From: Monomorium pharaonis
Lineage: Eukaryota > Arthropoda > Insecta > Hymenoptera > Formicidae
Assembly: GCF_013373865.1 (NCBI RefSeq)
Contig: NC_050467.1
Span: 6,967,237 to 7,031,236, forward strand
Direction of reading: 5' to 3'
Length of the DNA: 64,000 nt
Shown here: piece after piece, positions 25,401 to 31,960 of the stretch
How positions within the stretch are numbered: the first letter of the stretch is position 1
Layout: every line of letters starts with the position of its first letter
Translations under genes and position numbers: made by a program
The notes under the pieces: model-generated
What the model was told of the DNA's origin: nothing
Databases searched by the model: none
The model's input: the letters and a program-made list of their open reading frames with translations, nothing else

Positions 25401-26116
25401 GGGTCCCTCACTGTTCTTACCTTCGCTTGCACTTTAGCCAACCTGAAGGTGATCTGTCTGTGATCCGACAATGAGGGCTCGTCAGAGACCCTCCAGCCGG
25501 TCACCTCCCGCGCTATCTGTCTTGAACAGATAGTTAGGTCCAGAACCTCCCTTCTCACTGCCGTGACGAAGGTAGGCTCCTTGCCTCTGTTGAGAATCTC
25601 TAGGTCTGTGGACACCAGAAATTCCAACAGCTTTTCGCCTCTCCTGTTGGTGTCCGTGCTCCCCCACACCGTGTGGTGCGCGTTCGCATCGCACCCCAAT
25701 ATAAGGGGGAGTTGCTCCTTTTGGCAGAACTCCACCAGTCGTACAACCCGGTCTGATGGCAGCGGATCGTCCTCTTCGTGTGAGAAGTAGCCCGACGCCA
25801 CCACCATCCTTGTCTTGATCCCGGTCCCGCTGGTGTCCTCTATCACGACTGCTACCAAGTCCCTGGAACAGAAATCTGGCAATAGCTGGCTCTCCAGCCC
25901 TTTAACGGCCACACAGGCCCTAGGCCGATCCTCTTGCGGTGACCTGAACAGCCTACCGCACCCCGCCAGACCCCTAATACAGCCTCGGACCAGCCAAGGT
26001 TCTTGTATTAGTGATATGGCTGTGTGCACCCCAGCTTGGCGCCTGGCAAGAACGGCCGAGGCTCCTTTGCTGTGGTGCAAGTTGATTTGGGTGAAGCCCA
26101 CCCCGGTCAGGCCCAC
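22478..26116 (-). CDS. Retrotransposon ORF2: endonuclease-RT-RNase H polyprotein
   Basis: The product is 1212 residues counted from a GTG at 26116. Residues 8-225 form an APE-like endonuclease that nicks the target: QINLHHSKG, E39 in IQEPW, D143/N145 in GCDANAHH, and SDH at 217-219. Residues ~445-760 form the reverse transcriptase: FIPKAG, D585 in FLDIEGAF, the GCPQGGVLSPLL block, YADD at 672-675 and KYLGV. Residues ~930-1060 form RNase H: D939, E974, D1000 and D1052. A zinc knuckle follows, C1156-C1159-H1168-C1173. All catalytic residues are present and there is no internal stop. There is no ATG before the endonuclease; the first internal Met is residue 104. The frame is open upstream to about 26308, in the -1 phase relative to ORF1, so translation probably depends on reinitiation or frameshifting at the TAGTG junction. 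Confidence 0.95.
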   Translation of the reverse strand: MGLTGVGFTQINLHHSKGASAVLARRQAGVHTAISLIQEPWLVRGCIRGLAGCGRLFRSPQEDRPRACVAVKGLESQLLPDFCSRDLVAVVIEDTSGTGIKTRMVVASGYFSHEEDDPLPSDRVVRLVEFCQKEQLPLILGCDANAHHTVWGSTDTNRRGEKLLEFLVSTDLEILNRGKEPTFVTAVRREVLDLTICSRQIAREVTGWRVSDEPSLSDHRQITFRLAKVQAKVRTVRDPRKTDWDSFREDLAVGLREFPKRHGTPQEIELCVEHLQRALVGSFENNCPERTVRDTKEVAWWNPKLQELRSAARRAWNRARNTGRQADWDLHRRAQKAYRDSVVRAKKESWRRFCESVEGIPEAARLGRVLARDRNAALEAIRLDDGTMASGERCLNYLLESNFPGFRGGPEEDVHQGNSNLRRVRGEDWSLAAKIVGPNKVKWAVGGFKPFKSAGPDRVFPALLQEGLEQITGPLTRTLRACLALGYTPRAWRQARVVFIPKAGRTGHSSAKDFRPISLTSFLLKTLERLVDVYIRDVVLLQHPLHGNQHAYRTGYSTESALHSAVSFIEEQLERKGFVVGTFLDIEGAFNNTPHEVVCEEATRRGVPERIVDWIRGMLGRQVTASLGTVKVSGWVKRGCPQGGVLSPLLWCLVADRLLRTLNERSFFTLGYADDLAILIRGPFLETLLELTQRALEVIEEWCGETGLAVNPLKTGLVIFTRRYKVGPVEGPVLGGTRLVPTVSTKYLGVILDRKLTWKEHLENRCRSVCSYFWICRRTFGQTWGLKPKMVHWIYTAILKPRLLYASVVWWPRVLGKTAKLALEHVRALVLRGALGAMRTTPVVAMGMLLGVEPLDRVVVAAAATAAYRLRCESRWKAGALHTRFPEGILSSTIFAMGQDRRPVIRTFERGYRISFPGRGEWNGSKGPVPRDGDVWFTDGSKTSAGSGAGLYCQRDRARIVVPLGEHATVFQAEVLAIMRCAQNLLESDRVRRRIRIYSDSQAALKALEGPRINSRLVWDCKCVLDELAEKNDVGLVWVPGHAGIKGNEMADLLAKEAAETRLLGPEPAVGISFCLGRGRIRSWLRDQHLEHWRKETESKCRQARAMLGECPSENLARSIRSLSRRDARLATQLLTGHGDLNYHLHKLGRSDTPSCRLCGEEEETSLHILGNCPALVGPRTRLLGSGFLEPYQVRQLPVGDLLRFWKEAGPR

Positions 26117-27216
26117 TACGAAGACGAGACCCTTGGATCGGGCCCCTCCCTACCCTTTCCCGCCCCCTCTTGGGATGGACCGGTCACTTTAAAAGTGACC
26201 CGGTCCATCCCAAGATGGGGCCTAAAGTCCAGCGCCTTAAGTTTGTTGACGCTGGACTGGGGGATGCCGAGAATGAGGTTTCTACCCTCGCAGGTAGCCC
26301 CCACATTCTCAGCATAGACACGCCAGCCTGAGGTAACGATCCCCGGATTCTGCCGCTCCAGCAGCCCCAGGACCGCAGCCGCGCCCACGGGAGGTCCCGG
26401 GACCCACACCGCAGCCCTGTACTGCTTTTGCAGCACCTCCAGTCCCGCCACCCCAAGCTTGGCGCCCTCCCACGGCACGATGCCCCCGATCCGGCTCTCG
26501 AGCCATTTCAGGGACTCCGCATCCGCGCACCTCACCACCGCAGCCCCCCCTCTCAGAGTGGTGCTGTCAAATCTGGGCAGGGTACCCTCTCGGATCCCCT
26601 GGATCTCCTTGAAGACCGCACCCCTCAGCTGCGACAGCTGCTCAGCAGTCATCGCAGCGTCCGGGTACCCCTCCTCGACAATCACCCTCGTCAGAGGGTC
26701 CGCGGCGTCGACGTAAGCATGGGTCCCCTGGACCCTCTGCTTCTTTTTCGCCCCTTCTGCCGACTGCGGGGTCCCATCAGGGTCCTTCCGGCGTTTATTG
26801 CCGGAGTTCCCCGGAGGCCCCCCAATCGGCGTCTGGGGGATAGTCAAGGACGAGGAAGAAGAGGTCCCCGGAACAGCCGGCGAGGGCCCAGTCCCAGTCC
26901 CGGCCTGAGCCTGGTCCCGAACCCCCCCCCTCCGCTCCCGAGCCCTCCTCCTCTTCGCGGCTCCGGAGAGTTTCTTTTTGCAAAGATCCTCTTCCTTCGC
27001 CGGTTCGTCCGTTGCGGTTTCGGTGCCTCCCGTGCCCCTAGGGGCCCGCTCAGCACTCGAAACCACCCCTCCCTCCGCAGTCTCGGTGCTTCCCGTGCCC
27101 ACAGGGGTCCGTTCGGCTCCCGATCCTGCTTCTTCCACCCTTCCGGAGTCCTCGGGCGAAGCCTCCATTGGGGTGTCCTCAGTGAGTTTAAGTTTGAGTT
27201 TGATTTCGTCTTCCAT
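26116..27216 (-). CDS. Retrotransposon ORF1 protein (nucleic-acid-binding, DUF4780-like)
   Basis: The first ATG of the frame is at 27216, giving 366 residues; the frame is open further upstream but without an ATG. The N-terminal half is low-complexity. It holds an acidic stretch, an imperfect 21-residue duplication around VGTGSTETAEGG and RGTGGTETATDE (63-bp period at 27014-27130), and basic clusters (KRRRARERR, KRRK) that could bind RNA or direct nuclear import. The C-terminal half (about 170-346) has the pattern YPDAAMTAEQLSQL, WLESRI, PWEGAKL, AAVWVPGP, LLERQNPG, WRVYAENVG and LKALDFRPHLG. This matches my memory of insect DUF4780-type ORF1 domains. There is no CCHC knuckle, unlike I or R1 ORF1. 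It ends TAG, sharing its G with the ORF2 start. Confidence 0.85.
   Translation of the reverse strand: MEDEIKLKLKLTEDTPMEASPEDSGRVEEAGSGAERTPVGTGSTETAEGGVVSSAERAPRGTGGTETATDEPAKEEDLCKKKLSGAAKRRRARERRGGVRDQAQAGTGTGPSPAVPGTSSSSSLTIPQTPIGGPPGNSGNKRRKDPDGTPQSAEGAKKKQRVQGTHAYVDAADPLTRVIVEEGYPDAAMTAEQLSQLRGAVFKEIQGIREGTLPRFDSTTLRGGAAVVRCADAESLKWLESRIGGIVPWEGAKLGVAGLEVLQKQYRAAVWVPGPPVGAAAVLGLLERQNPGIVTSGWRVYAENVGATCEGRNLILGIPQSSVNKLKALDFRPHLGMDRVTFKVTGPSQEGAGKGREGPDPRVSSS
26163..26220 (-). promoter_or_regulatory. Long hairpin just upstream of the ORF1/ORF2 junction
   Basis: The arm TCTTGGGATGGACC + GGTCACTTT (26168-26190) pairs with AAAGTGACC + one bulged base + GGTCCATCCCAAGA (26192-26215). Four further G-C pairs follow beyond one mismatch. 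The stem is about 23-27 bp with a TTTAAAA apex, all inside ORF1 coding sequence and ending 47 nt before the ORF2 start on the sense strand. No other segment of the element shows comparable pairing to the eye. A role in controlling ORF2 translation is an inference. Confidence 0.75.
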
Positions 27217-27581
27217 TTTGTTCCCACGAGCAGCTAGGGAAACATACGGTCCACCCACGCAGAGCCCCGCATGCGTGGGTAAGGCTAAATACTCTGGGGT
27301 TTCGCCTGGTTCCCCAGAGGCATCGTTCAAGGCACTGCTCCCCCAGTGCCACGCAGCCCTCGCCACGATAGCTTCCAGCTTGGCTTGGGTCGAGTTGGTC
27401 CGCGGTATCGGCTTTCCCCCCCCTGGGCAGGGTTTTACGCCCGCCGGGGCAGGTTATAACCGTTACTACCCGGGCGGTCCACCCCGGCACGCGGGGGTTT
27501 AGGCCCGGACCGAGGTTTCTCACCCGGGCTTCCTCCTATCCGCCACCCGGAGACGCGCCCGCTAGGCACTCAACCCACGGG
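27217..27581 (-). other. 5' untranslated leader of the retrotransposon
   Basis: This GC-rich stretch lies between the 5' end of the element (sense start CCCGTGGGTTGAGTGCC) and the ORF1 ATG. Such leaders normally carry the internal promoter of non-LTR elements. I could not identify a specific initiator. The ORF1 frame is open for 50 codons into the leader. Confidence 0.6.
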
Positions 27582-27595
27582 TTATACTATGTTAA
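27582..27595. repeat. 14-bp target-site duplication, right copy
   Basis: This is an exact copy of 22369-22382 (TTATACTATGTTAA), directly adjoining the 5' end of the element. Confidence 0.92.
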
Positions 27596-28108
27596 AAAAT
27601 TTAAATTTTGTGTATAAATAATTGTAAAATTCTGAATTTTTGTTCCGATCAATTGTCTATTAACTCAACCGAAGGGCGGAGGCGGAAGGAAATTGAACGA
27701 TCACGTAATAAGATATTGACGTCACCGCGATGACCTCATCTACATTTGCAATGCACGTGTCGTAAAATCGCGTTCGTGAGCAGAAACATAATCGTCGCAG
27801 AAGTGGTGTTTTAACCCTCGTCAACGGTTTCACTCCCAGTCTGCTTCTGCGCCTTGCAATGTCTTCGTTCGAGTGCAACGACATTCGAACAATAATATCG
27901 AGTATCAGTTTCAATAGAGTCGAATCGTGGAATTAAGGAAAACTGCACCGGAGAAGTTGACAGGTCTTAAAGTTCACGATAATCGCGTGATGTTCACGAT
28001 GCGCTTTCTATAGAAATACATGACATAATGAGCATCTGGCAGCGCGGCAAACATTCCTGTAAACGTTTTCGCATCGAGCAAGATGGTAGAGTCGATGATG
28101 TCACTCAC
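27596..28108. other. Noncoding stretch, nothing firm
   Basis: GC-balanced sequence at 27660-27915 carries a minus-strand open frame of 84 codons without recognisable features. Otherwise there is nothing to annotate. Confidence 0.4.
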
Positions 28109-28195
28109 TGGTTGTTTCGTATACGTAAGCCTCTCGTATTCGTCGTAACTATAATCGTTCTGAAAAGTTGCATCATCGTATGACTTCGTCACCAT
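28109..28195 (-). CDS. Candidate first coding exon, unrecognised
   Basis: On the minus strand an ATG at 28195 opens a frame of 29 codons (MVTKSYDDATFQNDYSYDEY, then ERLTYTKQP). It ends at a GTGAGT splice donor (28108-28103) in phase 0. Without splicing the frame continues to 73 codons, ending at 27974. The peptide is rich in Tyr and Asp, unlike chance translation of local sequence. I recognise no family. It could be an initiating exon, a 73-residue protein, or chance. Confidence 0.3.
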
Positions 28196-28358
28196 AAAAC
28201 AGTGGAAAGTAAACCCTTTTTGCTCACAAGCACCAAATATTTTTTATCGTCCATAAAGTATTACTAAGATTATAAGAAAATTATATCTCATGTATCTTAC
28301 AATTAAAAATACTTTATGCACGATAAAAGAAAAGTTTGATGCTTGCGAGCGAAAAGAG

Positions 28359-28361
<3 letters not shown>

Positions 28362-28431
<70 letters not shown>
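28362..28431. repeat. (AC)n microsatellite
   Basis: About 35 uninterrupted AC dinucleotides, flanked by AT-rich DNA. Confidence 0.97.
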
Positions 28432-28432
<1 letters not shown>

Positions 28433-29566
28433 ATTTATAGAATTGTATGTTTGCAAATTTCGAATAAGTAAATTACTGTCTTGATAAAAATACACAATAA
28501 AAGAAAAGAGCATTCATATTTTAAAAAGAATATCTTTATTTTTAAAATGTTAATTATAATCGAAACGATTATACTCTTCTCAGATGACTAATGTTGAAGT
28601 AAAAATATAATATATATTACTGAAATTATTTAATTTTGTATGAAATGTTAAATACTGAAATAAAATTATACAGCGTTAAACAAACATAACTTGTTTATAT
28701 AAAGAAAATTGTATATTTTCATCAAGATATAATTATATTATTTTATAATAATTTTCATGAGCTGAGAAGAAAAAAATATCGGATAGAAAATTATATTTTC
28801 AAGAAATGGAATTTTTTCAATGTCATTATCAAAATAATTACACACACACTGTGCTCTTTATATATTTTAATAAAAATATATTTTTATTGTGTTTTTATGA
28901 TATATTTTTATTATATTTTTATTCAAATTATAATAAAATTTATAATAAAATTTAAAATTATCAAATTGTTTAAAGAAAATTAAATTATAGATTAGATTAT
29001 CATTAATTATTTTGCCTATTTTTTCGCTTATTTATGAAACAGTAATTGTTAAGTAGAATATATTAGTTTTAATTTTATATCTATTAATGTTTGATACTGT
29101 TTTTTTCTGCGTAGGATTTCGAGGAAACATCTTTTAAAAAATTTTCCATTATTGCTTTAATTTAAAACTTTGCTTAGCTTTGTTTACTTTTTTGCGTTAG
29201 TTATAATTCTCTTGCACAGATCAAATAACGATTATAACGAATTTTATGAAAATAAATATAAAAATGATAAAATAAAAAAAATAATTTTTTTGAGAAAACT
29301 TTATAATAAAACTCAGAATTAATATATTTTAATTCATCCGACGCGCTGCATCATATTTACATCCGTTTTATGCACTCGATTGTACTGACATTTCGGGTAC
29401 TCGCAAGGACAGATTTATCACTCGTGCTTCGTCTGCGTTATGCGAACGGCGAGATTTATTCCGCTCTCGAGACGAAGCCCGTTTCGGTCGTTTAGAGAGC
29501 ACGAGGATACGTCGCACTGCATGCGAACGCAACCGGCGCGCGACGGGGGCATACAAATTTATCAAT
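28432..29566. other. Very AT-rich noncoding stretch
   Basis: The sequence is almost entirely A and T up to about 29340, then GC-balanced. No gene, RNA or element with termini was found. Confidence 0.5.
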
Positions 29567-29761
29567 TTAGCGCCCCGATGCACTCAAGCGCATTGCATCA
29601 TGCTGCGTAATCGCGGCGGAACTGGCGGCCATCGTTATGCATAATTCGTCGTTATCGTCGATGTTTAACTTTCGCTTCGGTCTCCCAATCTCACGTAAAA
29701 CGGATGAATCCAAATTTGGGTCAGCGCGTAGCGTTTTGACAATCTCTTTCTGCTTTCGCAT
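29567..29761 (-). CDS. Candidate small open frame or exon, unrecognised
   Basis: The minus-strand frame has an ATG at 29761 and 64 codons. Its sense sequence is preceded by a long T tract (29765-29788 on the plus strand is poly-A). An AG at AAAGCAG lies about 16 nt past the tract, so a splice acceptor inside the frame is possible. The translation (MRKQKEIVKTLRADPNLDSS, later RPKRKLNIDDNDEL) is hydrophilic and protein-like. No known family was recognised and the antisense frame is partly open too. Confidence 0.25.
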   Translation of the reverse strand: MRKQKEIVKTLRADPNLDSSVLREIGRPKRKLNIDDNDELCITMAASSAAITQHDAMRLSASGR

Positions 29762-29764
29762 TAA

Positions 29765-29788
29765 TAAAAAAAAAAAAAAAAAAAAAAA
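29765..29788. repeat. Poly(A) run
   Basis: About 24 consecutive A bases. There is no SINE or LINE body upstream that I recognise, so it is a homopolymer tract or a polypyrimidine tract on the other strand. Confidence 0.9.
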
Positions 29789-30217
29789 GGAAACGAATTT
29801 ACAGCGTTACCTGTGCGAAATGAAAAATGTCGTGAGTTTAATTATACACGATGATGCTTCGTGAAAATCCCGATAACACCAAGAATGAATCGTCTGAATC
29901 GTATCTTCGAGTTTCCTACCCTCCCTTTTATCAGAGACTCGGGACGGTAGTAGAGCCCCAGAGGTCGTTTGTCGTGCAGGTAAGAAACATAGTCGCCGTG
30001 CGTTTACCTTCGTACGACCTTGGTGAGCGCAGCGCAAGGTGAGATGACTCACGTACGTAGGTGATAAGCGTAATGGAGTTAACGCACAACGGTTGCCCGA
30101 CAACGAGTAATCGAACGGATAAGCCGGACTCTTAATTCTGCGATGCACACCGCGCTGGGTTCGGAGTGATGGTCCCCGTACACCCCGTATATAGTTCTTA
30201 TCACGCGAGCAGCCTTA
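29789..30217. other. GC-balanced noncoding stretch
   Basis: Open frames exist on both strands (up to 113 codons on the minus strand at 29807-30148) but without a good start, splice signals or recognisable motifs. I leave it unassigned. Confidence 0.4.
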
Positions 30218-30643
30218 AGGCCTAATCACACTAGCGATTGCCGACTGCGATTGACGATTAGCAATTACTTTTCAACTAATCAGAGCAAAGCAAACAGCGA
30301 TTGAGAGATTAGTGACTATCGTTCAGACTGTGCTCTATTTTACAATCGTCAATCGCAATCGGCAACCAATGAAATATCGCGGTTTAGTCACGTGATAATA
30401 ATTCCGTTAAAGAAAGCATCAAGGGCCTTAAGCATTAAGACAGACAATATTTGTCTTTGCAAATAATGCCAATATTGATAGTTGTGTTTGATATTTTCAC
30501 TTGATGTTGAATTTTATTTCAGACATGAAATATATGTGATTGGTTATCGTGATTGTTAATCACAATTGTAAGTGTGATTGTATAATTGTCAATCGCCAAT
30601 CGCAGTCGCAATCCAATCAGCAATCGCTAGTGTGATTAGGCCT
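30218..30643. mobile_element. PIF/Harbinger-like MITE, TTA target duplication
   Basis: The 426-bp element begins AGGCCTAATCACACTAGCGA and ends with the inverted copy (TCGCTAGTGTGATTAGGCCT). It is flanked by TTA at 30215-30217 and 30644-30646. Inner sub-terminal repeats of the type GATTGCCGACTGCGATTGAC and CAATCGCAATCGGCAA recur near both ends. It has no transposase. The 3-bp TWA duplication fits PIF/Harbinger. Confidence 0.8.
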
Positions 30644-30669
30644 TTAGAGATTACGGCACCGGAGTCTTA

Positions 30670-30835
30670 AGCCTTCGGCGCGATTTTTCCATGCTAGATT
30701 GCATACGGGGCGTCTTATTACGTGTCCTGATTGGCTCGGATGATTATGTCACCAATCGTAAGCCAATAAGGATACGTAATGAGACGCCTCGTACGCGATC
30801 TAGCCGGGAAAAAATCGTATCGTGTGCTGAAGGCT
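30670..30835. mobile_element. PIF/Harbinger-like MITE, TTA target duplication
   Basis: The 166-bp element begins AGCCTTCGGCGCGATTTTTC and ends with an imperfect inverted copy finishing GTGCTGAAGGCT. It is flanked by TTA at 30667-30669 and 30836-30838. The arms extend inward through GCTAGAT, GTACGAGGCGTCTCATTACG-like and TGATTGGCT/AGCCAAT blocks, so most of it is palindromic. It lies only 26 bp from the preceding MITE. Confidence 0.8.
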
Positions 30836-30876
30836 TTACTCTGTAGAAGCCGCTCCTATCGATCTATCGCGCTTAC

Positions 30877-31077
30877 CGCGGGTGCGATATCAAAGCTGAT
30901 CGTCTTGAATCGAACCTCGACGTAACTGTACCAGGGATAGACAATGGCTGGAAAAGGCATTCGAACGATTCCATCCAGCTGTTGAGACATCTCTTGAATT
31001 CTATCTCCGCGATATCGTAGCACCCAGTTTTCTCCCCCGGCGACGCAACGCTCTTCAGGGAGGATCTCGTTATTCAT
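30877..31077 (-). CDS. Candidate coding exon, unrecognised
   Basis: On the minus strand an ATG at 31077 opens 67 codons ending in phase 0 at a GTAAGC donor (30876-30871). The translation starts MNNEILPEERCVAGGENWVL and later reads GIVRMPFPAIVYPWYSYVEV. The frame is open a further nine codons upstream of the ATG. The island is GC-balanced and abuts a MITE 40 bp downstream. I do not recognise the family. It could be the first coding exon of a minus-strand gene or chance. Confidence 0.33.
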
Positions 31078-31802
31078 TCCTCGGAGCGCGTCGGTGTGTC
31101 CCAAAAGTCATTGCCCTCGGCTCGTGCGTCCTCGGGTTCTCACGCCCGCGTGTACGTGATGTTACTTACCTATCCGCGAAAACAGGTGACCATTCAGGCG
31201 AGAGGCGGGATCGCTTCCTCTCTTCCTCGCTCTTCTCCCGCTTTTCTCCCTTGGTTCGAGGGAGAGAAAAATCTCGTCGTAAATGCGTCTTCTTCTCAAG
31301 TAATAGCGAATGTTCAGCGAATGCTCCGAGATTCTTAAACCAACACTCAAAGCTCTTTCAAGTCTTGAACCATGGTATTCATACTTTAAAGACATAATGT
31401 ATGTGTCTGGCACATTTTATTAATATAAGAAGGAAAATAATTAGTTTCAGTAGCATTTTTTGTAGTTCTTGAGTTTTTTTTTTTATAAAAAGAAGTTTTA
31501 CACCTTTTTACATCAAGAAACAAAAATGAAAAATTTTGTGCTGACTTCGCGAAGCATCTCCTCTTCTAAAGTACAAGGAAACAAATATTAATAATAACTT
31601 TTTTTACACTTTTAATATTAAATGCGGCACGACACTTGGAAATAAAATATGATTATTTATCGTGCTAATTATTTACCGTAGTCTTAACGCAGTTCTCACT
31701 TGTTAAGATTTTATATCGTGAATCAAGAGTAAATAATAAATAAAATAACTTTTAAGCCAATGAAAGAATAATGTTCCAATTTTGCAGATATTTAAATATA
31801 TT
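31078..31802. other. Noncoding stretch
   Basis: This is GC-balanced up to about 31340, with overlapping open frames on both strands and no motifs, then AT-rich. Nothing is supported. Confidence 0.4.
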
Positions 31803-31960
31803 CCCACCAAACACCAAGTTACATGTAACGTGCCTGTTAGTTGTAATTTCCCACTCAACGATGTAATTGTAATATAACACGTGTGTTATATTACAATTTT
31901 ATTATTGAGTGGGAAATTACAACTAACAAGCACGTTACATGTAACTTTGTGTTTGCTGGG
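31803..31960. mobile_element. 158-bp near-perfect palindromic MITE, copy 2
   Basis: It begins CCCACCAAACACCAAG and ends CTTTGTGTTTGCTGGG, the inverse arrangement of copy 1 at 5904-6061, with the same length and internal blocks (GTTACATGTAACGTGC, CCCACTCAACGATGTAATTG, central ACACGTGTGT). The flanking bases are TT on both sides, so the target duplication is not consistent between copies. Confidence 0.8.

Larger units (their letters stand above)
22383..27581 (-). mobile_element. Full-length non-LTR retrotransposon (LOA/I/R1-like)
   Basis: This 5.2-kb GC-rich element lies on the minus strand between exact 14-bp duplications. Sense order: 5' leader of about 365 bp (27217-27581), ORF1, ORF2, a 75-bp 3' leader (22403-22477) and a short tail of ACT and ATT triplets (22383-22402) instead of poly(A). 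ORF2 combines APE-type endonuclease, reverse transcriptase, RNase H and a CCHC knuckle. That combination is found in the I/LOA/R1/Jockey group. The endonuclease start (QINLHHSKGAS) and the ORF1 type suggest the LOA side, which is an inference. Both frames are uninterrupted, so the insertion is probably young. The target is AT-rich sequence rather than rDNA. Confidence 0.92.

Noticed and set aside
26183..26195. Slippery-type heptamer (TTTAAAG) for -1 frameshifting into ORF2
   Set aside because: The heptamer is out of phase with ORF1 codons and sits in the apex of the hairpin rather than upstream of it.
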